The position numbers and the translations under genes were made by a program. A DNA stretch of 64,000 bases. Origin: Stenotrophomonas sp. Ste86 (lineage in GTDB: Bacteria > Pseudomonadota > Gammaproteobacteria > Xanthomonadales > Xanthomonadaceae). How positions within the stretch are numbered: position 1 is the first letter of the stretch; every line of letters starts with the position of its first letter. Below, piece by piece: positions 50,551 to 60,428 of this stretch. The notes below the pieces were generated by a model. That model was not told where the DNA came from, made no database searches, and was given only the letters and a program-made list of their open reading frames with translations. The DNA lies in the NCBI RefSeq assembly GCF_024519465.1, contig NZ_JALJRW010000007.1:1-64000 (forward strand), read 5' to 3'.

Positions 50551-51744
50551 ATGTCCGACCACGCTTCCTCCGGGCACGGCAACCGTGCGCTTGCCCTGGC
50601 TACCCTGGCCATCCACGGCGGACAGTCGCCCGATCCGAGCACCGGCGCGGTGATGCCGCCGATCTACGCGACCTCCACCTACGCCCAGTCCAGCCCCGGC
50701 GAACACCAGGGCTTTGAGTACTCGCGCACCCACAATCCCACCCGCTTCGCCTACGAGCGCTGTGTGGCCTCCCTGGAAGGCGGCAGCCGCGGCTTCGCGT
50801 TCGCCTCGGGCATGGCCGCCAGCTCCACGGTGATGGAGCTGCTGGACGCCGGCAGCCACGTGGTGGCGATGGACGACATCTACGGCGGCACCTTCCGCCT
50901 GTTCGAGCGCGTGCGTAAGCGCACCGCCAACCTGAAGTTCAGCTTCGTGGACCTGACCGACCTGGCCGCCTTCGAGGCCTCGATCACCGCGCAGACGAAG
51001 ATGGTCTGGATCGAAACCCCGACCAACCCGATGCTGAAGATCGTGGACATCGCCGCGGTGGCCGCCATCGCCAAGCGCCATGGCCTGATCGTGGTGGTCG
51101 ACAACACCTTCGCCTCGCCGATGCTGCAGCGCCCGCTGGAACTGGGCGCGGACCTGGTCCTGCACTCGGCCACCAAGTACCTCAACGGGCACTCGGACAT
51201 GGTCGGCGGCATGGTGGTGGTCGGCGACAACGCCGAGCTGGCCGAGCAGATGGCCTTCCTGCAGAACTCCATCGGGGGCGTGCAGGGCCCGTTCGACAGC
51301 TTCCTGGCCCTGCGCGGCCTGAAGACCCTGCCGCTGCGCATGAAGGCTCATTGCGCCAACGCGCTGGCCCTGGCCCAGTGGCTGGAGACCCACCCGGCGG
51401 TGGAGAAGGTGATCTACCCCGGCCTGACCTCGCACCCGCAGCATGAACTGGCCACGCGCCAGATGAACGGCTACGGCGGCATCGTCTCGATCGTGCTCAA
51501 GGGCGGATTCGCGGCGGCCAAGCGCTTCTGCGAGAAGACCGAGTTGTTCACCCTGGCCGAGTCGCTGGGCGGGGTGGAAAGCCTGGTGAATCATCCGGCG
51601 GTGATGACGCATGCGTCGATCCCGGTGGAGCGCCGGGAGCAGCTGGGGATCAGTGATGCGCTGGTGCGGCTGAGCGTGGGGGTTGAGGAGTTGGGGGATC
51701 TGCAGGTGGATCTGGAGCAGGCGCTGTTGGCTGGGAACTCCTGA
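50551..51744 (+). CDS. metB: cystathionine gamma-lyase/gamma-synthase-family enzyme
   Basis: 397 residues of the Cys/Met-metabolism PLP family: GFEYSRTHNPTRFAYERCVA, IETPTNPMLKIVDI, the PLP lysine Lys209 in LHSATKYLNGHSD, and SLGGVESLVNHPAVMTHAS. Adjacent cbs points to gamma-lyase activity (cystathionine to cysteine), while xanthomonads often label this locus metB; sequence alone does not settle it. The ATG at 50551 is preferred over a TTG at 50536. It lies 3 bp before the O-antigen exporter gene. Confidence 0.88.
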   Translation: MSDHASSGHGNRALALATLAIHGGQSPDPSTGAVMPPIYATSTYAQSSPGEHQGFEYSRTHNPTRFAYERCVASLEGGSRGFAFASGMAASSTVMELLDAGSHVVAMDDIYGGTFRLFERVRKRTANLKFSFVDLTDLAAFEASITAQTKMVWIETPTNPMLKIVDIAAVAAIAKRHGLIVVVDNTFASPMLQRPLELGADLVLHSATKYLNGHSDMVGGMVVVGDNAELAEQMAFLQNSIGGVQGPFDSFLALRGLKTLPLRMKAHCANALALAQWLETHPAVEKVIYPGLTSHPQHELATRQMNGYGGIVSIVLKGGFAAAKRFCEKTELFTLAESLGGVESLVNHPAVMTHASIPVERREQLGISDALVRLSVGVEELGDLQVDLEQALLAGNS

Positions 51745-51747
51745 TCG

Positions 51748-52530
51748 ATGCAGAAGCACGCCAACCTGCTGTTCCTGTTCCGCCAGCTGCTGGGGCGTGA
51801 GCTGGCCGCCCGTTATCGCACTACCACGTTGGGCGTCCTGTGGCTGGTGCTGCAGCCGGTGCTCATGCTCTGCGTTTACACCCTGGTCTTCAGCGGCGTC
51901 TTCAAGGCACGCTGGGCAGGGGCCGAATCGACCGGTGACTTCGCCCTGATGCTGTTCGCCGGGCTGGTGCCGTTCACGCTGTTGTCCGAGGTGCTGGTTA
52001 CCGCTCCGGGGATCATCGCTGGGCAGCCCAACTTCGTGAAGAAGGTAGTGTTCCCGCTGCCGGTGCTGTCCATGGTGAAGGTGGCGGCCGCGCTGACGAC
52101 CGCTGGGATCGGCTTGCTGATCCTGCTCGTCGCGCAAACCTGGCAATCCGGCCTGCCCTCGGCCTGGGCGCTCACCGCGCCGCTGATTCTGCTGGAAATG
52201 ACCCCGATGCTGCTGGCGATCGCCTGGTCGTTGTCCGCGCTGGGTGTCTATCTGCGCGACATCGGCCAGTTCGTCGGCATCCTGAGCAGCGTGCTGCTGT
52301 TCCTGAGCCCGATCTTCTTCCCGGCCAAGGCGATGCCTCCAGCCGTGGCCGGGCTGATCCACTTCAATCCACTGGTGACCCCGATCGAACAGCTGCGCGC
52401 GGTGACGGTCCAGAATGCGGCGCCTGACCTGGCTGTGCTGCTGCCCCACTTCACGCTGTCGGTGATCTTCGCGCTTGTCTCCTACGCTCTCTTCCGTCGC
52501 CTTTCGCGCGGATTCTCGGACGTCCTATGA
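51748..52530 (+). CDS. wzm: O-antigen/polysaccharide ABC exporter permease
   Basis: 260 residues, six membrane helices, in the ABC-2 family (RYRTTTLGVLWLVLQPVLMLCVYTLVF, FALMLFAGLVPFTLLSEVLV, LSSVLLFLSPIFFPAKAMPP). It pairs with the ATPase gene that overlaps its stop as ATGA, giving an inner-membrane exporter of finished O-antigen. It is the first gene of the LPS locus after the cystathionine lyase gene. Confidence 0.93.
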   Translation: MQKHANLLFLFRQLLGRELAARYRTTTLGVLWLVLQPVLMLCVYTLVFSGVFKARWAGAESTGDFALMLFAGLVPFTLLSEVLVTAPGIIAGQPNFVKKVVFPLPVLSMVKVAAALTTAGIGLLILLVAQTWQSGLPSAWALTAPLILLEMTPMLLAIAWSLSALGVYLRDIGQFVGILSSVLLFLSPIFFPAKAMPPAVAGLIHFNPLVTPIEQLRAVTVQNAAPDLAVLLPHFTLSVIFALVSYALFRRLSRGFSDVL

Positions 52531-53759
52531 ACAGCCCACTTCCCGCTGAAACGGCAACCCTTGCCGACGCGGCGATCGAAGTCCTGAATGTCACCAAGGA
52601 CTATCCGGTCTACGCCAGCCCGCGCGATCGCCTGATGTCCCTGCTGCGGCCGTCCGGTGATCGCGCCAGCCGTACCTTCCGTGCTCTGGATGGGGTCAAC
52701 CTGGTCGTGCCCCGCGGCGAGACCGTTGGCATCATCGGCCGCAACGGGGCAGGCAAGTCCACCTTGCTGCAGATCCTCTGCGGGACGGTCCGCCCGACCT
52801 CCGGGTCGGTGAACATCCATGGCCGTTTCGCGGCGCTGCTCGAACTCGGCGCGGGCTTCAATCCGGATTTCTCAGGGCGCGACAACGTCTACCTGAGTGC
52901 CTCGCTGCTGGGTCTGAGCCGCAAGGAAGTAGACGACAAGCTTGAGTCGATCATCGCCTTCGCCGACATCGGCGATTTCTTCGATCGGCCCGTAAAAACG
53001 TACTCAAGCGGCATGTACGTGCGCCTCGCGTTCTCGGTGGCCATCCATACCGAGCCGGACGTGCTGATCATCGACGAAGCGCTGTCGGTGGGTGACATCC
53101 GCTTCCAGATGAAATGCCTTGCCCGGATCGAGCAGATCCGCGCGCGCGGCGCCACCATCCTGTTCGTCTCGCATTCGCTGGAGCAGGTAAAGCGCTTCTG
53201 CCAGACCGCCCTGTGGCTGGAAGGCGGCAAGGTCAAGCTGCATGGCGAGGCCAGTTTCGTCGCCGATCGATTCCGCGACTATGAACTGGGGCGCGAGCAG
53301 GCAAGTGAGGCGGCGGCCGAGACGTGTCGTGCGCCACGCCCGGATAGCATCCCCGCGCACCTGGAGACGGTTGCGTTGAGCACGGACATGCTCGCGCCAT
53401 TCGAGCCGTTGAGCGTGGACATCAGCTATACCGTGGTCGACGACGCGGTGCAGGGTCTGTTGCTCGGCGTGGCGATCAAGGGCATGGATGGTTTGCACAT
53501 CTTCGGTCCAAATACCTATCTGGAGCGCGTGCAGATCCCGACCTCGCGTGGGTCGCACCGCGTCACCTATCACATTCCTTCGATGACCCTGCTCACCGGC
53601 ACGTACCGTGTCGATGTGGGCCTGTTCACCGACAAGGGCCTGGTCTGCCTGGACTACCTGTCCGAAGCCAGCGTATTCACCGTGGCTGCGCCCTATTTCA
53701 GCGAAGGCGTGGTCTATATCCCCCATGAGTGGAAGGTCCATGACGTCGACGCTTCTTGA
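52527..53759 (+). CDS. wzt: O-antigen ABC exporter ATPase with C-terminal glycan-binding domain
   Basis: 410 residues. N-terminal ABC domain (Walker A IIGRNGAGKSTLLQ, signature YSSGMYVRLAFSVAI, Walker B VLIIDEALSVGD) and, from about 265, a C-terminal beta-rich domain that in Wzt proteins recognises the modified end of the O-antigen chain (SLDISYTVVDD-like, RVDVGLFTDKGL). The presence of this domain predicts a chain terminated by a methyl or phosphate cap, matching the next gene, a methyltransferase. The stop is overlapped by that gene. Confidence 0.92.
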   Translation: MNSPLPAETATLADAAIEVLNVTKDYPVYASPRDRLMSLLRPSGDRASRTFRALDGVNLVVPRGETVGIIGRNGAGKSTLLQILCGTVRPTSGSVNIHGRFAALLELGAGFNPDFSGRDNVYLSASLLGLSRKEVDDKLESIIAFADIGDFFDRPVKTYSSGMYVRLAFSVAIHTEPDVLIIDEALSVGDIRFQMKCLARIEQIRARGATILFVSHSLEQVKRFCQTALWLEGGKVKLHGEASFVADRFRDYELGREQASEAAAETCRAPRPDSIPAHLETVALSTDMLAPFEPLSVDISYTVVDDAVQGLLLGVAIKGMDGLHIFGPNTYLERVQIPTSRGSHRVTYHIPSMTLLTGTYRVDVGLFTDKGLVCLDYLSEASVFTVAAPYFSEGVVYIPHEWKVHDVDAS

Positions 53760-54987
53760 TATCCCGTTCGACCATTACCAGCGTTACGCTGCGGCCGCAC
53801 ACCTGCTCCAGACCCTGGGGCTCGACGCGCCGAGCGTGCTGGAGGTAGGGGCCAATCGGCAACGCCTGCTGGGCCAGTTCCTTCCGCAGGCGACCTTCCT
53901 GTACACCGACCTTCACGTTGAGGGTGACGAGAAGGACTTCGTTGTCGCCGATGCAACCGCGCTGCCGTTTACCGACCAGCAGTTCGATGCGGTGGTGTCC
54001 CTGGACGTGCTTGAGCATATTCCCGCCGATCTGCGCACGCGCGCCATCGCAGAAATGGCGCGTGTTGCAGGTCGCGCCGTGATCGTCGGTTTTCCGCCCG
54101 AGCGGCCCTGGGTGGAGCAGGCCGAGGTGGAGGCCAACGGGCGTTGGCATGAGTTGTTCGGTGAAGATTACGTGTGGCTGCAGGAGCACAAGGAGTTCGG
54201 CCTGGTGCAGACGGCCGAGGTCGTGCAGACCTTCGAAGCCGCCGGCATGGAAGTACTGCGCTTTGGCCAAGGCAATGCCACTTTGTGGGCAAGCTTGATG
54301 GGCACGCATTTCATCAAGGTCAAGTTCCCCGAGCTGGAACCCTTGGTGGAAGCGGCCGATCGCCTGTACAACAGCCGGGTTTTTGCCGGCGACCATAGCG
54401 ATGAGCCGTACCGCGAGTACTACGTTGCCGTGCGCCGTGACACCGATGCCGCGCGCCTGCGGGCCAATCCTCCCTTCCAGGCCGGGTCGGACGCGGAAGC
54501 GACTGCCCTGCTGAGCGGGTTGGCCAAGGGCCTGCGCGCTCTGGGGCTCCGTGCCAACAACGCGGAGCGCGAATGGGAATCCACGGCCCGGATGCTGGAC
54601 GCCTACATCGCAGACTTGGCGGTAGCCAAGCGCGAATGGGGCGCTGCTGCCAACTACGCCCAGCAGTTGCAGGCAGCCAAAGACGAAAGCGATGCAGGTT
54701 GGCTGGCCCGTGACGTCGAGAGCCAGACGGCCCTTCAGCACGCCCGGGAAGAGCTCCACGCAATGGTGCAGACCGTCTCCCAGCGCGACGAGCAACTCGC
54801 GCAGGCCGAGCAGCGTCTGCTGCAGGAGCGCGAGCAGCAGGATCAGGCGCGCCGCAGGCTGGAAAGCCAGCGGGCGGACGATGCGGCCGCCTACACACGG
54901 TCGCGCAGGAAATGGAAGCTGGTGATGCTGGCACTGGGGGTCGGCGGACTGCTGGCCGGCTACGCCGCCGCATGGGTCACGTTGTGA
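53740..54987 (+). CDS. class I methyltransferase with coiled coil and tail anchor
   Basis: 415 residues. The SAM domain shows SVLEVGANRQRLL, LYTDLHVEGDEKDFVVADAT and DAVVSLDVLEHIPADLR. After about residue 245 comes a long Glu/Gln/Ala-rich coiled coil (REELHAMVQTVSQRDEQLAQAEQRLLQ), then a single C-terminal membrane helix (LVMLALGVGGLLAGYAAAWVTL). This layout recalls WbdD-like chain-terminating enzymes, which use a coiled coil to set O-antigen length and a membrane anchor, but this is inference. Start at 53740; 53725 is possible. Confidence 0.82.
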   Translation: MTSTLLDIPFDHYQRYAAAAHLLQTLGLDAPSVLEVGANRQRLLGQFLPQATFLYTDLHVEGDEKDFVVADATALPFTDQQFDAVVSLDVLEHIPADLRTRAIAEMARVAGRAVIVGFPPERPWVEQAEVEANGRWHELFGEDYVWLQEHKEFGLVQTAEVVQTFEAAGMEVLRFGQGNATLWASLMGTHFIKVKFPELEPLVEAADRLYNSRVFAGDHSDEPYREYYVAVRRDTDAARLRANPPFQAGSDAEATALLSGLAKGLRALGLRANNAEREWESTARMLDAYIADLAVAKREWGAAANYAQQLQAAKDESDAGWLARDVESQTALQHAREELHAMVQTVSQRDEQLAQAEQRLLQEREQQDQARRRLESQRADDAAAYTRSRRKWKLVMLALGVGGLLAGYAAAWVTL

Positions 54988-55039
54988 GTCGGCCTGTCTA
55001 CGTGCGTGCCCAGGCACCGAATAAAAAGGGAGTTATCTG

Positions 55040-56875
55040 ATGCTGTCCAAACTGAGCAACGTGCTCAAGGCGATCTACTGGAGCGTCCGCCGTGCACAGG
55101 GCCAAGGTGTTTCCGCAGGAAGCATCTTCTCTGCGCTTGCGCGTGCCTCGCGCAAGGGGCCGCGACAATTGGTGCGGGCGATCCTTGCCTATGCCAATGG
55201 GCCGCAGACCCCGCCGAACCCGCTTGCGCCTGATGCGTATGCGCAGTGGCTGGCCGCCCAGCGACCGGTGCCGGTACCGGCCGACGCCGGCCTGATCAGT
55301 GTGGTGATGCCGGTCTGCAACACGCCGGAGAATTTCTTGCGCGAGGCCATTGCCAGCGTGCAGCAGCAGACCTACCGGAACTGGGAAATCTGCATTCACG
55401 ACGATGCTTCCGACCAACCGCATGTCGCCTCGATCCTCGCCGAACTGCAGCGCGAGATCCCCAGGTTACGGGTGACCCGTTCGGCGCAGCGCAGTGGCAT
55501 TGCAGCGACCACCAACGCGGCGCTCGCGCAGGCCAGCGGTCGTTGGGTGACGTTCCTGGATCATGACGACCTGCTCGAACCCGACGCGTTGGCCTCGGTC
55601 GTCGAATGCCATGTCCGTACCAACGCCGATATCGTGTACTCCGACCATGACGTGCTGGGTGATGATGGACGCCTTCGTCACCCGTATTTCAAGCCGGACT
55701 GGAACCATGACCTGTTCATGGCGCAGATGTATCTGGGTCATTTGGTCAGCTTCGAGCGCAACTTGATCCAGCGCCACGGCGGTCTGGACAGCAGCTGCGA
55801 TGGTTCGCAGGATTACGACCTGGTCCTGCGCTGCGTGGCTGACGGTGCGCGTGTAGCCCACGTGCCGCGCGTGTTGTACCACTGGCGCGCCCATGCCGGC
55901 TCGACGGCCGCCAATGCCGGTTCCAAGCCCTACGCGCACGATGCCGGCAAACGCGCGATCCAGCGTCATGTCGATGTGCTCTACCCGGGTGCCCAGGTGG
56001 ACGATGGCAAGCAGCTTTTCTGCTACGACGTCCGCTACCCGATCCTCGCGCCTGCGCCGATGGCCAGCATCATCATCCCGACCCGCGACGGACTGGACCT
56101 GCTGCGCACCTGCGTCGAATCGCTGCTGGCAATGACCGACTACCCGGCCTACGAGATCATCGTGGTCGACAACGGCTCTACCCAGCCCGAGACGCTGGCG
56201 TGGTTGCAGGTGATGTCGCAGCGCGGTGATTTCCGGGTCATCGACGCCGACGTGCCATTCAACTGGTCGGCGCTGAACAACCTGGCTGCCGCCCAGGCAC
56301 GTGGCGACGTGCTGGTGTTCCTGAACAACGATACCGAGGTCATCAAGGGCGACTGGCTTCAGCGCCTGGTGGAGAATGCGTTGCGCCGCGATGTCGGTGT
56401 CTGCGGTCCACTTCTGCTGTACGGAGACCGGACCATCCAGCATGCCGGCGTTGTGATCGGCATGGGCGGCTGGGCCGACCATGTCTTCAAGGGCGAGGTG
56501 CCCCAGCACAACCAGAACCTGTTCGTGTCGCCGGTGCTGCAGCGTCAGGTGCTGGCCGTCACCGGCGCCTGCATGGTCATTGCCCGCGACAAATTCGAGC
56601 AGGTCGGTGGCTTCGACGAATCGTTCATCGTGTGTGGCAGTGATGTCGAATTGTGCCTGCGTGCCTATGCCGCCGGCTTCCATACGGTCTACGTGGCCGA
56701 GTCTTCGATGATTCACCATGAATCCAAGACGCGCGATCCGCGCGCCATCCCGGAGAGCGATTTCGTGCGTTCGGCGCAGGCTTATTCGCCGTACCGCGAA
56801 GAAGGCGATCCGTTCTACAGCCCCAACCTGGATTACATGGCGTCCTCACCGCGCCTGAAGCGGAGCGAGGCATGA
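55040..56875 (+). CDS. tandem family-2 glycosyltransferase
   Basis: 611 residues with two GT2 domains: the first (about 85-290: ISVVMPVCNTPENFLREAIAS, CIHDDASDQ, FLDHDDLLEPDAL) and the second (about 340-560: SIIIPTRDGLDLLRTCVESL, IIVVDNGSTQPETL, FLNNDTEVIKGDW). DxD-type aspartates are present in both. Two active sites suggest alternating or two-step addition of sugars to the O-antigen. The sugar specificities are unknown. Stop and next start overlap as ATGA. Confidence 0.9.
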   Translation: MLSKLSNVLKAIYWSVRRAQGQGVSAGSIFSALARASRKGPRQLVRAILAYANGPQTPPNPLAPDAYAQWLAAQRPVPVPADAGLISVVMPVCNTPENFLREAIASVQQQTYRNWEICIHDDASDQPHVASILAELQREIPRLRVTRSAQRSGIAATTNAALAQASGRWVTFLDHDDLLEPDALASVVECHVRTNADIVYSDHDVLGDDGRLRHPYFKPDWNHDLFMAQMYLGHLVSFERNLIQRHGGLDSSCDGSQDYDLVLRCVADGARVAHVPRVLYHWRAHAGSTAANAGSKPYAHDAGKRAIQRHVDVLYPGAQVDDGKQLFCYDVRYPILAPAPMASIIIPTRDGLDLLRTCVESLLAMTDYPAYEIIVVDNGSTQPETLAWLQVMSQRGDFRVIDADVPFNWSALNNLAAAQARGDVLVFLNNDTEVIKGDWLQRLVENALRRDVGVCGPLLLYGDRTIQHAGVVIGMGGWADHVFKGEVPQHNQNLFVSPVLQRQVLAVTGACMVIARDKFEQVGGFDESFIVCGSDVELCLRAYAAGFHTVYVAESSMIHHESKTRDPRAIPESDFVRSAQAYSPYREEGDPFYSPNLDYMASSPRLKRSEA

Positions 56876-58116
56876 GTCGTCTGGCTTCGCTCCTGCGACG
56901 TGTCGCCGGTCGTCTCGAGGCCGGTGGCCCGGCCAGTGTGGCCCCGGCCACCAGCGTCGGGGAAATAACGCCTTGTGATGCGCGCCACGACCCGTGGCAG
57001 GGCAGGCGGCTGAACCTGGTGCTGCCCTCGATCAACCGCCGGCACTATTTTGGCGGCATCCATACTGCAGTGTTGATCTATCGGGAGCTGTGCCGGTTCT
57101 TCCCCGCCTCGCGCATCATCCTGGTGGACAGCGAGCCAGATAAGGAGGCGCTGTCGCGCTTCGCCGACCATACCCTGGTGTCCGCCGGCACCACGTCCGA
57201 TGCACAGCGCCAGATCGTTCCGTTCAGTGACCGCTATGGCAAAACCTTGCCGGTTGCGGGCGAGGACATCTGGGTAGCCACCGCGTGGTGGACGGCATAT
57301 GCCGCGCAGCGGCTGTCGGCTTGGCAGGGCGCCAACGGCGGGATCGACCGTCCAATGGTCTACCTGATCCAGGATTTCGAGCCTGGCTTCTATGCATGGT
57401 CCAGCCAGTACGCGCTGTCGCTCAGCACCTACCGGTGCGACCGTGACATCGCGATCTTCAATACCGGCCTGCTCGCCGACTTCTTCGCCCATCACGGCAT
57501 GCGGTATGCAACTGCCAGCGTATTCGAGCCGGTGCTGCATGACGGCCTGCGTACTGCCTTGGCCGAGGCGCGCAATGCCAACACCGCGCGCGAGCGGCGG
57601 ATCGTCGTCTATGCGCGCCCGGGGACCCCGCGCAACGCGTTCGAGCTGATCTGCGAAGGCCTGCGCCTGTGGGGCTGGAAGGATCCGCGATCGGCCCAAT
57701 GGCAGGTGGCCGCCCCGGGCGAGATTGAAGACGACCTGGACCTGGGGCCGTTCAAGCTCAAGGCGCTGGGCAAGCTGGACATCGATGCGTACGCCGCGCT
57801 GCTATCGACGTCGTCGATTGGGCTGTCGCTGATGGTGTCCCCGCATCCGAGCTATCCGCCGCTGGAGATGGCGGCGTTCGGCATGTCGGTGCTGACCAAC
57901 CGCTACGACAACAAGCGGTTGGACGAGACCGTGGCCAATGTCCATTCGCTGGCGACTATGACGCCCGAGGCTATCTGCGCGGGGCTGAGCGCACTGGTCG
58001 ACGCGTGCGAAGCGCGTGGCATGATGGCCGCGCCGGTGGCCTCGGGAGACCACCCATTGATGGCGCAGGGCAGTTTCGACCGGATCGCCGCTGGCGTGGC
58101 GCAGGCTCTGGCGTAA
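56872..58116 (+). CDS. WsaF-like glycosyltransferase
   Basis: 414 residues. The sequence LNLVLPSINRRHYFGGIHTAVLIYREL, YLIQDFEPGFYAWSSQYALSLSTY and VYARPGTPRNAFELI matches the family of WsaF, a rhamnosyltransferase of a surface-layer glycan, and of rhamnan-synthesis proteins. A rhamnose acceptor is therefore plausible but unproven. The GT-B fold is suggested by the C-terminal PSYPPLEMAAFGMSVLTNRY. Confidence 0.82.
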   Translation: MSRLASLLRRVAGRLEAGGPASVAPATSVGEITPCDARHDPWQGRRLNLVLPSINRRHYFGGIHTAVLIYRELCRFFPASRIILVDSEPDKEALSRFADHTLVSAGTTSDAQRQIVPFSDRYGKTLPVAGEDIWVATAWWTAYAAQRLSAWQGANGGIDRPMVYLIQDFEPGFYAWSSQYALSLSTYRCDRDIAIFNTGLLADFFAHHGMRYATASVFEPVLHDGLRTALAEARNANTARERRIVVYARPGTPRNAFELICEGLRLWGWKDPRSAQWQVAAPGEIEDDLDLGPFKLKALGKLDIDAYAALLSTSSIGLSLMVSPHPSYPPLEMAAFGMSVLTNRYDNKRLDETVANVHSLATMTPEAICAGLSALVDACEARGMMAAPVASGDHPLMAQGSFDRIAAGVAQALA

Positions 58117-58163
58117 CCACATCGATGGGCGCCGGTGCACAGGGATTGGACAGGGGACGTACA

Positions 58164-60425
58164 TTGGATGTGTTGAAAACACGCATGCGCAGCAAGCGCT
58201 GGCTGTTCCTGCTGTACCTGGTGGTGGTGGCGCTGTTTGCCAGAACCCGTTGGCAGTTCGAATTCATGCTGCTGCTTACGGTGTCGCTGCTCACGATGTC
58301 GCTGATCGGACACCGGCTGCTCACCTGGCTGGGGATAGTGCCGCAGCCGGGTGCACCGCTGCTATTTTTCAAGGCGTTGCTGGGCCAGTTCGTACTGATC
58401 GTGGCGTGGTTGTTGTGCAGCCCGCTGACCTATGCGTGGACGCAGGGCCTGGGCCTGCCATGGGCCCTTCCGTTGCTCGTGATGGGCGTGGCCGGCGCGG
58501 CAACGTGGAGCTTACTCAAGGACAGAGGGCGCGGCCTGTCGGGCGGCAACGTTGCGCCAGGATCGGCATTGGCATGGGTCCCGGCAGTGCTGGGCGGGCT
58601 GGTCTGTCTGAAGCTGGCTGCGTATTACTCCATGCGTGCCGGCAGCCTGGGGCTGGATACGCACCAGCACATCGCTTTCAGCCTTGACCTGTTCCGCGCC
58701 GGCTATCCCAAGCTCAGCGCGGGCAGTACGGACTGGGTGGAAAAGTACCCGAAGATGTTGCACCTGCTCACCTCCTTGTGGGCGTGGCCTGGGCTGGGCC
58801 ACCACATGGGACCGTTCCTGAAGGTGCAGCCGGTGCTGCAGGCGACGCTGGCGCTGTTTGCACTGTTCGAGCTGACCGGGTGCTGGTTGCGCCGGAGCCT
58901 GGTCGATCTGCGGTTGCAGACCGCCTTCGCAGCGTTGGTGTCGTTGCTGTGGTGCTACGTAATGGTGCGCGGCACGTCGTACCTGTATCCAATGCCGGAC
59001 CTCAACAGTACCGGGCGGCTGGCAGCATTCGGCGTGTTGCTCGCGCCGACCTTGTGCGCCGTGCTGTGCTGGCTGGTACCTGCACGCGCGACCCAGCTGT
59101 TGGCATGGACGTTGTTTGCGTTTGCCGGTGCGATGGCGGCAAAACTCAATCCGTCACTGGTCATCGGCTATGCCAGTTATGCCGTGCCGCTGTTTGCGGT
59201 GGTGATGCTGGTGCCGTGGTGGAAAACCGGCAGCGTAGGCGGGCGGCTGGGGCGGCCGGCGCTTGGGGTGCTTGCCGGCGGCCTGCTGGGCGGCCTGTTG
59301 CTGGCATGCGATCCGTACTACCTCCAACTGCTCGCTGAAGTAAGTCCTACTGTTCATCAGTTTGTCGAGAACACCCTCGGCTTGCGCGTGCTGGAGACCT
59401 CGCACGACATCAGCTCGGCCAGTGGCGGCCTCGCGCGCGTGTGGGAAGTGCTGCGCTGGGAACTCTGGTACGGTCCGCAGCCGGCGCTATGGGACCAGGG
59501 ATTGCCTGCGGCCGCACAGATATTCAGTGCAAAGCTGCTCTGGGCGACGCGTGTGGCTGCGGTCCTATCGCTGCTGCTCAGCCTGGCCTTCATGGTGCTG
59601 TTGCCGCGCAGACAGCCACAGCGTAATGGCTTCGTGCTGCTGTTCGTGTTGCAGGTAGGTGCGTTGCTGGCCGTGGTGATCGCGCTGCGCTCGTCCAACA
59701 TCATCTCGCTTGTGCTGGGCCACGAGACCTTGCAGGCCAGTCTGCTCAGCACCTATACCCAGCGCTACGTGGACCTGCTGGCCATGTACAGCGTGCCGAT
59801 CCACTGGCTGCTGCTGTGCGCCACCGCCGTGCTCGGCTGGGATGCGCTGCGCTCCCTGCGCGGCGCGCCGGCTGCGGCCGACGCGGCGCCGCGTTGGGCG
59901 GGTTGGGCGGTATTACTGGTCCTGCTCGCCTGCACGTTCGCCTTCCGCAAGATCGATGTCCAGGGCCCGCCACCGAAGAGCATGGGCTGGACGCTGCCGG
60001 TCACCGAGAAGAAGGTGCGTCAGTTCCGAGCTGCCGAGGCTCGGCTGCCCAAGGACGCCGTGGTCCTGGCGCCTGCCTACAGCAAAGTGCTCAACGGCCG
60101 CGAAGACTGGGTGCTGCCGGCGGGTGAAATCGCCTCCTACCTGCCGTTTGGCGCGCGCGACTACCTATTCAACGTGCGCCTGGGCAGTGGCTACTCCTTG
60201 CAGGCCCATGACCTGGACGCCGCGTTCTGCCACGCATCGCGTGCCGACGCGCGCGCGCTGCTGCGTCGGCAGGGCATTACCCACATCATTGCCACCCGCG
60301 GCAGCGCCCGCGCACCGCTGTTCGACCGGGAGTACTGTTCGCTGAGCTATCGCGACCTGGGCATCTGGGGCAGTGAGGTGTCCGAGGGCCCGGATGGCAT
60401 CGTGTTCTACCGTATCCTGCCCTGA
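58164..60425 (+). CDS. polytopic membrane protein of the O-antigen locus
   Basis: 753 residues from a TTG at 58164 with an AGGGGA site (ATG at 58125 or 58185 are alternatives). Residues 1-640 hold about a dozen hydrophobic helices, interrupted by a polar loop (RAGSLGLDTHQHIAFSLDLF). The last 110 residues are soluble (EKKVRQFRAAEARLPKDAVVLAPAY, GITHIIATRGS). The acidic/His loop after an early helix resembles lipid-linked-sugar (GT-C) glycosyltransferases. Not identified further. Confidence 0.72.
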   Translation: MDVLKTRMRSKRWLFLLYLVVVALFARTRWQFEFMLLLTVSLLTMSLIGHRLLTWLGIVPQPGAPLLFFKALLGQFVLIVAWLLCSPLTYAWTQGLGLPWALPLLVMGVAGAATWSLLKDRGRGLSGGNVAPGSALAWVPAVLGGLVCLKLAAYYSMRAGSLGLDTHQHIAFSLDLFRAGYPKLSAGSTDWVEKYPKMLHLLTSLWAWPGLGHHMGPFLKVQPVLQATLALFALFELTGCWLRRSLVDLRLQTAFAALVSLLWCYVMVRGTSYLYPMPDLNSTGRLAAFGVLLAPTLCAVLCWLVPARATQLLAWTLFAFAGAMAAKLNPSLVIGYASYAVPLFAVVMLVPWWKTGSVGGRLGRPALGVLAGGLLGGLLLACDPYYLQLLAEVSPTVHQFVENTLGLRVLETSHDISSASGGLARVWEVLRWELWYGPQPALWDQGLPAAAQIFSAKLLWATRVAAVLSLLLSLAFMVLLPRRQPQRNGFVLLFVLQVGALLAVVIALRSSNIISLVLGHETLQASLLSTYTQRYVDLLAMYSVPIHWLLLCATAVLGWDALRSLRGAPAAADAAPRWAGWAVLLVLLACTFAFRKIDVQGPPPKSMGWTLPVTEKKVRQFRAAEARLPKDAVVLAPAYSKVLNGREDWVLPAGEIASYLPFGARDYLFNVRLGSGYSLQAHDLDAAFCHASRADARALLRRQGITHIIATRGSARAPLFDREYCSLSYRDLGIWGSEVSEGPDGIVFYRILP

Positions 60426-60428
60426 CCG

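Noticed and set aside
50476..52449. Minus-strand frame of 657 codons
   Set aside because: Opposite the cystathionine lyase and wzm genes; composition shows it is an antisense shadow.
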